Shown: positions 1 through 7,843 of the stretch, one piece after another
Position numbering within the stretch: position 1 is the first letter of the stretch
Layout: the number at the start of each line of letters is the position of its first letter
Program-made: the position numbers and the translations under genes
Source of the DNA: Gammaproteobacteria bacterium
GTDB taxonomy: Bacteria > Pseudomonadota > Gammaproteobacteria > Porifericomitales > Porifericomitaceae
Reading direction: 5' to 3'
Assembly (NCBI GenBank): GCA_028817305.1
Contig: JAPPPX010000193.1
Coordinates: forward strand, 1 to 64,000
DNA length: 64,000 nt
Notes under the pieces: generated by a model
The model's input: the letters and a program-made list of their open reading frames with translations, nothing else
Database searches by the model: none
Told to the model about the DNA's origin: nothing

Positions 1-80
1 CGCTGGATTCCCGCCTGCGCGGGAATGGCGGGGTGGGGGCATGGGAATGGCGGAGTGGGCGCAGGAATGACGAGGAGAAG
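1..80. repeat. REP-like dispersed repeat, partial at window edge
   Basis: Begins with a short palindrome (gattcccgc ... gcgggaat), followed by degenerate tandem GGAATGGCG(G/A)(G/A)GTGGG modules. The same modules recur at about 18531-18710, so this is a dispersed intergenic repeat family of this genome. It contains no ORF. The left end may be cut by the window. Confidence 0.6.
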
Positions 81-202
81 ATGCGTACTGGGATACGTTT
101 TAATCAGAGTATCTTAAAGATTACAGATATATATGAGACAGCCATGAATCAGGGGTGCGTACGCTGAGGCAGCTGCGGATCCGCTCCTGGGCCGCGGCGG
201 GA

Positions 203-208
203 TATAAT
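203..208 (+). promoter_or_regulatory. putative -10 box of the SDR gene
   Basis: A perfect TATAAT lies 55 nt upstream of the preferred ATG at 264. No convincing -35 box is seen. Its position argues against the upstream in-frame ATG at 207 as the start. Confidence 0.3.
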
Positions 209-263
209 GCGGGCAAGGCCCTGGTTCTTGGGGCCGGTCCCGGATTTTGCAGAGGCAGAGCGG

Positions 264-1022
264 ATGCAGGCGCGTCTTGGCGGCAAATCGGCGGTGGTTA
301 CAGGAGCCAGTAGCGGGATCGGGCGCGCCATTGCCCGGGCCTTCGCGCGGGAAGGGGCGCGGGTGACGGTGCATTACTGTAGCCGTGGCGATGCGGCGGA
401 AGAATTGGCGGCGGCTATTCGGGAGGATGGCGGCGAGGCGCAGGTCCTGAGGGGAGACTTGAGCGAACCGGGCGCTGGGGAGGAGTTGGTGGCGCGCGCC
501 TGGGAGCGGTGGGGCAGGGTGGATATCTGGGTGAACAATGCCGGGGCGGACATCTTGACCGGCGCGGGTGCGGCGGCCACGCCGGGGGAGAAGTTGCACC
601 GGTTGCTGGAGGTGGACTTATTGGGCACGGTCCGCTGTTGCTGGCTGGTGGCTCCGCGGATGCGGGAGGCTGGCGGCGGAGCAATCCTGAATATGTCCTG
701 GGATATGGCGGCGCAGGATCTGGCGGGGCCCGTTCCGGAGATCTTTGCTGCCGTCAAGGGTGGGATTGCCTCATTCGGGCGCTGTCTGGCGCGTTCTTAT
801 GCGCCCGAGGTGCGGGTGAACGACTTGGCCCCCGGTTGGATTGAGACCGCCTTCGCCCGCGAGGGGCTGAGCAGAGAACGTTATCGGCGGGTGGCGAAGG
901 GGATTCCCTTGCAGCGTATGGGCACTCCGGAGGAGGTGGCGGCGGCGGCCCTGTATCTCGCCTCGGACGAGGCGGCCTATGTCACGGGACAAAGTCTGCG
1001 CGTCAACGGCGGCGCTTTTTGA
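264..1022 (+). CDS. SDR-family oxidoreductase with altered active site
   Basis: A 252-residue classical short-chain dehydrogenase/reductase. The Rossmann glycine motif TGASSGIG lies near residue 12 and NNAG near residue 89; the C-terminus ends in the usual GQSLRVNGGAF-like segment. The usual catalytic Tyr-x3-Lys is Phe161-x3-Lys165, so the Tyr is missing, and Ser145 sits 16 residues before it instead of about 13. The cofactor fold is intact, but ordinary Tyr-dependent hydride transfer is doubtful. An in-frame ATG at 207 would add 19 residues; 264 fits SDR N-termini better and lies downstream of a TATAAT. The gene is convergent with the vWA/FHA gene, 16 nt away. The substrate is unknown. Confidence 0.8.
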   Translation: MQARLGGKSAVVTGASSGIGRAIARAFAREGARVTVHYCSRGDAAEELAAAIREDGGEAQVLRGDLSEPGAGEELVARAWERWGRVDIWVNNAGADILTGAGAAATPGEKLHRLLEVDLLGTVRCCWLVAPRMREAGGGAILNMSWDMAAQDLAGPVPEIFAAVKGGIASFGRCLARSYAPEVRVNDLAPGWIETAFAREGLSRERYRRVAKGIPLQRMGTPEEVAAAALYLASDEAAYVTGQSLRVNGGAF

Positions 1023-1038
1023 AGGTTCGGCGCGTAGA

Positions 1039-2775
1039 TCAGTTTTTGGGAGGCTCTTTGGGCGGGTCCAGAGAGGTCTCCATGGTGGTCTCGTCGGACA
1101 GGTCCAGATCCAGCCCGGCCTCTTCGCCCGGGCGCTCGGTAGGATCCTCGAGGGCGGGAGGCTCCTCGGAGGCTTTGGGGGATGCCGTCTCAGGCGCTTC
1201 CGTGGCGTCCGTAGCTTCCGTGGCTTCCGTGGTTTCCGTAGCTTCCGTGGCTTCCGTGGCAGCGGGCGGAATCTCGTCGGGTACGCTCGTCCTCATGAAC
1301 ACAGTGGCGTTGTCCTCCAATTTTCTGGGGTCGTCGAGACTGAATTGCAAATCAATGTCGCCGATCTCCATTCGGTCCCCCGGCTGCAGTTCGGCATTGG
1401 CAACCTGGTTGCCGTTGATAAATAAGCCGTTAAGCGATCCCAGATCGGCGATCTGGAATTTGCCGGCGCCGCTGTAGGAGATTTCGACGTGGTGCCGGGA
1501 GACGGACTCTTCCTGGAGCACGAGGTCGTTGTTTTCGCCGCGCCCGATGCGGAAGGGCGTGCAGGAGATGGGGAATATTTCGTTCTCCCCGTTTTGCCGC
1601 TGCAGGTAGCCGTAGGCGGCCGATTCGGGAGCGGTTGCCGGCCGGGAGAGCAAGGCGCGCCGCAATGGGATCAGCACGGCAAGGAATAGCGCGAAGAGGG
1701 CGCCGACCCATAACAGAGGGTTGTTCCACCAAGCGGCAGCAGGAGGCGGCTCAGCGGCGGCGGGCGCGGGTGGGCGCCGTTCGAGCGGCGGCGTTTCGGG
1801 TTGTGCCGCTGGCGCCTCCGCGGTCGCTTGCGGCGGCGGCGGTGGCGGCCGCGGCAGCCGCAGGGAGAAAGAGAAGGCGTCCGTTTGGCTGGGCGTGGCC
1901 AGGAGCAGGCGCAGCTCGGCCTTCTCGGGACCAGGGGTCTCCGCTTCCTGTCGCAGATCCAGTTGCAGGAGGCCGCCGCGATCCAATGGGGCGAAGGGGG
2001 CGTCCATGATTTCTTGCGGCAGCCGGTACCCGGCGTCGGACTCGGCGAAGTAACCGCCCGTTTCCTTGGCCAGCCGGCGCAAGGTCTGTAACCCTACGGA
2101 CTGAGCCACCGACCGCGGATAGCCCAGGCCGATGATGGTCACTCGCGCGTCGCGCGCCGTCTGCACGGTGTCTTCCAGCGAATAGGCCGTATCTTCGGCA
2201 AGGCCGTCGGAGAAGACGAACAGGGCGCGGCGATTCGCCGGTTGCACGGCCAGCAATTCAATGCCCTGGATCACGCTGCGGTATAACTCGGTGACGCGCC
2301 CGCCGGCTCGCAGATTCCGGGCCGCCTCGCGGATTTCCGCTGTCGGGGTGCCCGGTGGCGCCAGGACCTGCATGCCCTTGTCGAAGTTTGCCAATCCGAT
2401 GCGGTGGTGAGGAGCGGCGCGGGCCAAAAAGGCTTCCACTTGCTCCACGTTGCGCCGCACCACGTCCTGGCGGCGCGGATCGCTGCTGTCCACCAGCAGC
2501 AGGATGACCGTGAGGGCCTCCTCGCCGGGGTAGTCCTGTCGTTGCGGCGTGGCCAACGGGCGGCCTTCTATCTCCGCCGAGATCTCGACCGCGTCGGTGG
2601 GGCGCAAAGGGCGATAGTCGCAGGAGAAGCGTAATTCCCGCTGCTCGCAGCGCAGGTCCCAGCGTGGGTGTAGTCGCAAGGCGTCTTCCGCCGCGCCCGC
2701 GGCGGCGGGCAGGGCCAGCAGGAAGGAGAGTGCCTGCGGCAACAGTGCGGTTCCGCTTCTGCCTGTTGGGTTCAT
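1039..2775 (-). CDS. vWA-domain/FHA-domain membrane protein
   Basis: A 578-residue protein and the last gene of the four-gene cassette. It has an N-terminal signal peptide ending near AAAGA, then a von Willebrand A-type domain at about residues 75-260, opening with VDSSDP and later VFSDGLAED. The first metal-site motif is degenerate: Pro replaces the last Ser of DxSxS. A proline-rich linker follows, then one transmembrane segment near 400-420 with Arg residues on the cytosolic side. A canonical FHA domain lies at about 440-520, with RIGRGENNDLVL, SRHH and GSLNGLFING. The tail is an acidic Ala-Thr-Glu repeat region. The predicted topology puts vWA in the periplasm and the phosphothreonine-binding FHA in the cytosol. 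The start at 2775 has a GGAGGT site and overlaps the upstream stop by ATGA. The function is unknown. Confidence 0.8.
   Translation of the reverse strand: MNPTGRSGTALLPQALSFLLALPAAAGAAEDALRLHPRWDLRCEQRELRFSCDYRPLRPTDAVEISAEIEGRPLATPQRQDYPGEEALTVILLLVDSSDPRRQDVVRRNVEQVEAFLARAAPHHRIGLANFDKGMQVLAPPGTPTAEIREAARNLRAGGRVTELYRSVIQGIELLAVQPANRRALFVFSDGLAEDTAYSLEDTVQTARDARVTIIGLGYPRSVAQSVGLQTLRRLAKETGGYFAESDAGYRLPQEIMDAPFAPLDRGGLLQLDLRQEAETPGPEKAELRLLLATPSQTDAFSFSLRLPRPPPPPPQATAEAPAAQPETPPLERRPPAPAAAEPPPAAAWWNNPLLWVGALFALFLAVLIPLRRALLSRPATAPESAAYGYLQRQNGENEIFPISCTPFRIGRGENNDLVLQEESVSRHHVEISYSGAGKFQIADLGSLNGLFINGNQVANAELQPGDRMEIGDIDLQFSLDDPRKLEDNATVFMRTSVPDEIPPAATEATEATETTEATEATDATEAPETASPKASEEPPALEDPTERPGEEAGLDLDLSDETTMETSLDPPKEPPKN
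1197..1260. repeat. 9-bp tandem repeat inside the vWA/FHA gene
   Basis: About seven degenerate copies of cttccgtgg occur in tandem. On the minus strand they encode Ala-Thr-Glu, Thr-Thr-Glu and Ala-Thr-Asp triplets in the C-terminal tail. Units are a multiple of three, so copy-number changes would keep the frame. Confidence 0.75.
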
Positions 2776-3305
2776 TTTACCTCCGGGAATAACGGGTCGG
2801 GCAGGTCGTAGAATTCGATCGCGGCACTCACGCGGCCCGCCCGGGACGGATCTTCGACCTTGCCTACCGGGTTTTCCCCCTCGGGGTCGCGGAATTCGCC
2901 GATCTGAGGCATGCCTCGGTGCAGCTTCTGGGTGGCGGTGACTACCCGTTCGTGCAGCAACTGGGTGTAGGGCAGGGAGTAGGCGCGGGGGGGGAGCGCC
3001 GTTGCCGTTTCCAGCGCCGGGGTGAGCCACAGATAGACTCTGCCCTCGCTTTGCAGGCGTTTGTCCGGCTGTTCGATATGCGCGGCGACGAGATGGAAAT
3101 GCCTGGGCGGTTCCTCCTGGATTGGCCAGCCCAGCATGGGCGGGATCGCCAAGTAGGCCACCAGGTAGAACAGGGTGGTCAGGACAATGGCGCCAGCCTT
3201 GACCAGCCAGTGCCAGCGGGAGCGCAGGTTCAGGCTCAGCAGCAAGACTGCAAGCAGCACATAGGCGGCATTCAGGCCGATGATTCCCAGGGTCGCTCCG
3301 TGCAT
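2772..3305 (-). CDS. Hypothetical inner-membrane protein of the channel/vWA cassette
   Basis: 177 residues. Two hydrophobic segments near the N-terminus (about residues 8-27 and 36-60) are followed by a soluble domain of about 110 residues with a conserved-looking, proline-rich C-terminus. No family recognised. It lies 6 nt downstream of the ExbD-like gene and overlaps the vWA/FHA start, so it is almost certainly co-transcribed. The topology suggests a small N-terminal hairpin in the membrane and an exported or cytosolic tail. Confidence 0.65.
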   Translation of the reverse strand: MHGATLGIIGLNAAYVLLAVLLLSLNLRSRWHWLVKAGAIVLTTLFYLVAYLAIPPMLGWPIQEEPPRHFHLVAAHIEQPDKRLQSEGRVYLWLTPALETATALPPRAYSLPYTQLLHERVVTATQKLHRGMPQIGEFRDPEGENPVGKVEDPSRAGRVSAAIEFYDLPDPLFPEVK

Positions 3306-3311
3306 GGTTCG

Positions 3312-3905
3312 CTACTGTACCGTGACCAGTTTCTTGGGCAGGGAATTGATGCCGCCCACATCGCCGTCGACGCCGATGCGGAACCGCAGGGCGGTTTTTT
3401 CGTCTCCCTGCTCGTCCATGACGATAGTGCCGTAATAGAGCACCTCCAGCGCCGGGTTGACCTTGACCAGCCGCATGTTTGCCGGCACCGGTTCGCCGGT
3501 CTCGGATGCGTAGTAGTGCAGGTTGACGACGTATTCCCCTTGCACGACTCCGCGGATTGTGACGATCTCCTGGTTCAGGGGGTTGACGATCTCCTCGCCC
3601 TGAATGGTGAGGGTGTCGTTGACAATGCCGCGGTCGTCGCGGTCCAGGTGCATTAGTCCCGCCTCCGTGTTGCGGAACCAGACCAGCCGGCCCTCGGGGT
3701 CTTCCACCCAGATGTCTATATCGTCGGGGTTGTGGTCCGGCCAGCGGACGCTGAGAATATATTCGGCCTTCGGATCTATGAGACCGGTTTTGTGCTCCGG
3801 GTTCATGAACATGATCGCTGCCAGGAACAGGAAGGTGAAGCCGAGCAGCGCGTTGAACAGCAGATCGGTAAAGGGATCGGTGCGGTTCCAGCCCCAGGTG
3901 TACAT
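3312..3905 (-). CDS. ExbD/MotB-like membrane protein with extracytoplasmic beta domain
   Basis: 197 residues. A short cytosolic N-terminus is followed by a single transmembrane helix (about residues 12-34) that starts TDPFTDLLFNALL. This resembles the ExbD/TolR/MotB pore helix, including an acidic residue (Asp14) at the membrane entry. The remaining 160 residues are predicted beta-rich periplasmic sequence and do not look like an OmpA peptidoglycan-binding domain. It lies 4 nt after the MotA/ExbB-like gene, which supports a stator-type pair. The assignment rests on pore-helix resemblance and gene order, not on a recognised full-length family. Confidence 0.6.
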   Translation of the reverse strand: MYTWGWNRTDPFTDLLFNALLGFTFLFLAAIMFMNPEHKTGLIDPKAEYILSVRWPDHNPDDIDIWVEDPEGRLVWFRNTEAGLMHLDRDDRGIVNDTLTIQGEEIVNPLNQEIVTIRGVVQGEYVVNLHYYASETGEPVPANMRLVKVNPALEVLYYGTIVMDEQGDEKTALRFRIGVDGDVGGINSLPKKLVTVQ

Positions 3906-3909
3906 GGCA

Positions 3910-4686
3910 TCACCGGTTCAGCGCCGGGAGAATATGCACCTCGGCGAGGCGGCGGTTGCCGGCGGCGAGGCGGTCGGCGTTGTGGTCCAGTATGTAGTAC
4001 TGCACTGCCAGGATCATGCTGCCCGTCAGGCCGGCCAGCGTGGTGTACAGCGCCGTTGCCATGCCTGCGCTCATGTCGCGCAGGATGCGTTGCATGGCCT
4101 TGATGTCGAACTCTTGGATATTGCCTACCGAGCCCAGCATCAGGATAAATCCGATTACGGTGCCCAGCAGCCCGAGTTTGACGATCAGGTCGGCGACGAA
4201 CCAGCCCGGTTGGCTGCCCTTGCGGATCTCCTCGCCCAGGCTTTCTAGAAAGCGGGTAGCGGACGGCTCCGGTTTGCCGGGTTCGGCACCGTGCAGCAAC
4301 TCCTGAAAGTAGGAGGTGGCCGGGCAGGGCGGAGGTTCGCGCCCGCCGACGAGCAAGTGCCCATGCTTTACCTCGACCTTGGCATCCCCGGCAAAGGCGG
4401 CAAAGCTGCGGCGGGTACGGTCGGTGAGCAGGGACAGCCGGATGGCGTGGCCGGCGGCATGCGCCGTGGCGCACAGGAACAAGGCGCTGATAACCCAGGA
4501 GATGCGGCTGCGGTCGTCGCTGTAGAGCACGAACAGGAGTCTCTCGTGCCAGGCGACGAACAGCGGCATCAGCAATGCGCCGATGGCGATCGCCCATTCC
4601 AACAGGGGACGGAACTGGGCCGTGTCCGCGTCCCCTCCGATGCCGGGAGACGGGGAAGGCCGTGTCCGCGCCTCATTCGTGCGCAT
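3910..4686 (-). CDS. MotA/TolQ/ExbB-family proton channel protein
   Basis: 258 residues. Hydrophobic helices occur near residues 25-45 and 60-80, and a C-terminal pair at about 165-230 contains the family-type segment LIVKLGLLGTVIGFILMLG and then MSAGMATALYTTLAGLTGSMIL. Channels of this family use proton-motive force to drive a partner protein across the envelope. ATG at 4686 is preferred: GGGAGAG lies 8 nt upstream. A GTG at 4695 would add three residues. It is the first gene of the four-gene cassette. The family is clear, but the partner and the work done are unknown. Confidence 0.82.
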   Translation of the reverse strand: MRTNEARTRPSPSPGIGGDADTAQFRPLLEWAIAIGALLMPLFVAWHERLLFVLYSDDRSRISWVISALFLCATAHAAGHAIRLSLLTDRTRRSFAAFAGDAKVEVKHGHLLVGGREPPPCPATSYFQELLHGAEPGKPEPSATRFLESLGEEIRKGSQPGWFVADLIVKLGLLGTVIGFILMLGSVGNIQEFDIKAMQRILRDMSAGMATALYTTLAGLTGSMILAVQYYILDHNADRLAAGNRRLAEVHILPALNR

Positions 4687-5078
4687 GGCGCCCACTCTCC
4701 CGTATTGGGTTTTTGTTGGCGAAGGATTTGCGGCGGGTAAGTTCCGCGACCGTTCGAGGACGCGGCGTTCCCCGCAACGGCAGCTCTCCCGGAGGGGATT
4801 CCGAGGGCTGGAACCAATTGAGTGCGGCTGTTATGAACATCTCGGTTCGATTCGCCCAGTTTTGTGGCGCCGGTCGGCGGCATAATCGGCGCCATAATGG
4901 GTAGTCGGGGCCGTTACCGGCGGTTTAGCGGGCGATTATACGCTATAACGGAGGCGGGTATAGCGAGGATGCTGCCCGCGCGCTTCCCTGTGGCAGGCGA
5001 TTGTGTAAAGATCCGCCCTCCTTTCATTGTGGCTGGGAGTGGGAGCAGCGATGCGCGAGTAGCAGGGAGAACGAGATC
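4687..5078. other. Intergenic region between divergent genes
   Basis: About 390 nt between the channel cassette (minus) and the DUF302-like gene (plus). It should hold both promoters, but I see no box pair that stands out. A loose ggcgcc...ggcgcc inverted repeat lies near 4866-4892. No supported ORF or RNA gene. Confidence 0.5.
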
Positions 5079-5684
5079 ATGGTTATAGGCAATTGGCTTT
5101 ATGTGCGGGCGCAAGGGGCAATTTTAGCGGTTGTCGTCGCCGGGCTTTGGCTCGCGGGGGTCGGCCTCGCTTCAGGGGAGGGCGTGCCGGGACAAGAAGC
5201 GGCGGCGGCGGAAGGGCGCATATACCAGCGCCAATTCACTGCCCCCGAGTTGGCGCCGATTTACGAGGCGGTGCATATTGGGCTGGAAAATTCGCGCTTT
5301 TTTGTGATCCAGGAATTGGATATCGGTAAGAACCTGGCGCGTAACGCAGCGCGCTGGGGGGAGGATTACAACCGCAACCGCTTCGAGCAGGTGCGCGGCA
5401 TGGTGATTTGCAATCCCTGGTACGCCAACCAACTTTTGAACCGGGACCCGCGTCTCATGGTGCTGTGCCCGATCACGCTGACCTTTCTGTACCGGAAAGA
5501 GGTGGGCATCGTCTTGTACGAGCGCCTGCGGCCGGCGGGGGTCGGCAGCCCTGCCGAAGAGCTCCTGCGGGAGATGGACGAGACCGTGATTGTTGCCGTC
5601 GAGAAGGCTACTCCTGGAGGAGAATCGCTGTACGGGCCGCGCCCGGGAGACTTTCCCGGCGGCACTTCCGAGGAACCCCCTTAG
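5079..5684 (+). CDS. DUF302-like exported protein
   Basis: 201 residues. A signal peptide or N-terminal anchor (about residues 10-30) precedes a domain resembling DUF302: an opening stretch with LENSRFFVIQELDIGKNL, a central VICNPWYANQLL, and later LCPITLTFLYRK and the pattern VGIVLYERLRP. The family's function is not established. ATG at 5079 has AGGGAGA about 9 nt upstream. The stop overlaps the convergent aas stop by 4 nt. Appears to be monocistronic. Confidence 0.65.
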   Translation: MVIGNWLYVRAQGAILAVVVAGLWLAGVGLASGEGVPGQEAAAAEGRIYQRQFTAPELAPIYEAVHIGLENSRFFVIQELDIGKNLARNAARWGEDYNRNRFEQVRGMVICNPWYANQLLNRDPRLMVLCPITLTFLYRKEVGIVLYERLRPAGVGSPAEELLREMDETVIVAVEKATPGGESLYGPRPGDFPGGTSEEPP

Positions 5685-7843
5685 CCTGCGTCTTCTTTCA
5701 GCCGACGGGCAATCTCCTGGTAATCCGGTTTGCCGCTGCCTAAAAGGGGCAGCTGTTCTACAGATACGATGCGGGCGGGCAGGAAGAGGTTGCCGTAACC
5801 GTCTTTCCTTGCCTGGCGGTGTAGCGCGGCGCGTTCGGCATGGGGTTGCTCCGTCGCCAGCAGGATACGTTCTCCCCGCCTCTGGTCCGCCAGCAGGATG
5901 GCGGCATGACGCGCCTGTGGCCAGCAGCGCGCGGCCAGCGCTTCGACGCTGTCCAGCGACACCATCTCGCCGCCAATTTTAGCGAAGCGGCGGATGCGCC
6001 CATGGATCCAGAGGAAGCCTTCCTCGTCTATTCTGGCAATGTCGCCGGTGTCGTACCAGCCAGCCTCGCCTTCGGCCGCGGGTGGCGCCGCCTCGCCGCT
6101 TTCAGGCAGCAGGTATCCGGACATTACGTTGGGGCCGCGCAACAGCAGCCGGCCGCTGTCGGCAAAGCCGGTCACGGGCGACAGCCGATGCTCCAGGCCC
6201 GGGAGTAGGCGCCCGACGCTGCCGGGACGCTCGGCTAGAGGGGTGTTGACAGCAGCCACCGGGCTGGTTTCGGTGGTGCCGTAGCCCTGTAGGATGCGGA
6301 TACCGAAGCGGTCCAACCACTGTTGTCTGGTCTCGTCACGCAGCCTTTCGGCCCCGGCAAGCACGTAGCGCAAGGTATGCAGGTCGTAGGGGTGCGCGTA
6401 GCGGGCGTAGTTGTGCAGGAAGGTGTCGGTGCCGAGCAGGATGGTGGCTTGGCGGTCGTAGATCAATTGGGGGATCCGGCGGTATTGCAGAGGCGAGGGA
6501 TACAAAAATACTCGCATGCCTGTCAGCAGCGGCAACAGCAGGCCGGGGCCCAGGCCGAAGGAGTGAAAGCACGGCAGACAGTTAAACAGCAGGTCTTGGC
6601 GCCGGAAGTCGAATAGGTTGGCGCATTGCAAACAGTTGGCGAGGATGTTGGCGTGGGAGAGGAGTACTGCCTTGGGGGTGCCCTCGGAACCCGAGGTGAA
6701 GAGGATGGCTGCCGTCGCGTCGGGATTGGCGGCGCGGCACAGGTTGCGGTAATGGCGCGAAAAATAGAAGCTGCGTCCCAGCCCGAGCAGGCGGTCGGCG
6801 AGGCTGATATGCAGTTCCTCCAAGTAGATCTTGCGTGCGGGCAGCGACTCGGCCAATCCTTCCAGCCCCGCCAGCGCGAGAAAGCGGCGGGAGGTGACGA
6901 TGGTGCGAATGCCGGCGGTTTCGCAAGCCAGGCGGCAGCTGTGTTTGCCGGTACTGTAGTTCAGCATGGCAGGGACCCGGCCCAGGGTCTGCAGAGCCAC
7001 TAGCAGCGGTGGCAGGATCCGATGATTCGCCAGCATGATGCCGACCCGCTCGCCCAGTCCCGGTTGACGCCGTAACGCCCGGGCGAGCGCCAGGGAGGCT
7101 ATGAATAGTCTCCGGTAACTGCTGTTGCCGCTTTCGTCTTCGCATATGGTGCGGCTCATGCCGTAGCGGCGGGCAGCCTCGAACAGGACCAGAGGCAGGG
7201 TGCGGCGGTAGTCCGCGCCCAGCAGCTGCGTCTCGCGCAGGCACCGCTCCAGCCAGAGCAAGGTTGCTTGCCGTCGCTCACGGCCGCGCAGCCTGGGTGC
7301 GGATTCTGTACGGTGCGCCGGCAATAGCGTCAACCGAGCGCCGCGGCGTCTGCCGCAAAGTACGGCAAGAGGAGAATTCGGCAGGTTGTCGATCGCCGCC
7401 GTCAGCACGTTTGTTTCGCAGCGCTCGGCGAGCAGGGCCGCGCTTTCCTGTAGCCGCATCAAGGTGCCAGTGGCAGTGGGGCGCCCTTCGGGAAAGATCG
7501 CTGCCCGCCGCCCCTGCGCCAGGCCGCGGGCCAGGGGGCGCAGGGAGCGGCTATCGTACAGGTCGGTGCCATGGCATTCGACGAAGGGGCGCAATAGCCA
7601 GGCGATGCAGCGGTTGCCGGGGGCGGGCGCGAAGGATTCGATCCCAGGAATAAAGGCATACAGCAATAGGGCGTCCAGGGAGGAGACGTGGTTGGCGACC
7701 ACGAGCGGGTACGAGCCGGGCCCGGCCTGTTGCAGGTGCTCCAGGCCATGCACTTGAACCCGGAACAGGGTCCGGAATAGGGTTCGCAGCAGGAATCTAA
7801 AAACGTGGGACAGGGTGGGGTGGGGGTGGGGGGTGCGGATCAC
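5681..7843 (-). CDS. aas: Aas: bifunctional lysophospholipid acyltransferase / acyl-ACP synthetase
   Basis: 720 residues, almost exactly the length of E. coli Aas. The N-terminal PlsC-like acyltransferase half has NHVSSLDALLL (the HX4D motif) and FPEGRPT. The C-terminal AMP-binding ligase half has FTSGSEGTPKAVLLSHANI, then QGYGTTETSP and YDTGDIARIDEEGFLWIHGR. It should reacylate lysophosphatidylethanolamine with fatty acids activated on ACP at the inner membrane. The chosen GTG at 7843 forms a GTGA overlap with the mltD stop and has GGAGG just upstream. The open frame continues another 100 codons upstream inside mltD, but that part is not protein-like. Co-transcribed with mltD. Confidence 0.88.
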   Translation of the reverse strand: MIRTPHPHPTLSHVFRFLLRTLFRTLFRVQVHGLEHLQQAGPGSYPLVVANHVSSLDALLLYAFIPGIESFAPAPGNRCIAWLLRPFVECHGTDLYDSRSLRPLARGLAQGRRAAIFPEGRPTATGTLMRLQESAALLAERCETNVLTAAIDNLPNSPLAVLCGRRRGARLTLLPAHRTESAPRLRGRERRQATLLWLERCLRETQLLGADYRRTLPLVLFEAARRYGMSRTICEDESGNSSYRRLFIASLALARALRRQPGLGERVGIMLANHRILPPLLVALQTLGRVPAMLNYSTGKHSCRLACETAGIRTIVTSRRFLALAGLEGLAESLPARKIYLEELHISLADRLLGLGRSFYFSRHYRNLCRAANPDATAAILFTSGSEGTPKAVLLSHANILANCLQCANLFDFRRQDLLFNCLPCFHSFGLGPGLLLPLLTGMRVFLYPSPLQYRRIPQLIYDRQATILLGTDTFLHNYARYAHPYDLHTLRYVLAGAERLRDETRQQWLDRFGIRILQGYGTTETSPVAAVNTPLAERPGSVGRLLPGLEHRLSPVTGFADSGRLLLRGPNVMSGYLLPESGEAAPPAAEGEAGWYDTGDIARIDEEGFLWIHGRIRRFAKIGGEMVSLDSVEALAARCWPQARHAAILLADQRRGERILLATEQPHAERAALHRQARKDGYGNLFLPARIVSVEQLPLLGSGKPDYQEIARRLKEDAG

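Noticed and set aside
1197-1260. CRISPR-like repeat
   Set aside because: Units of 9 bp without spacers, in frame in a coding tail.
4840-4880. T-loop-like ggttcgattc suggesting a tRNA
   Set aside because: The flanking bases cannot form a 5-bp T stem, and no anticodon or acceptor arm is found.
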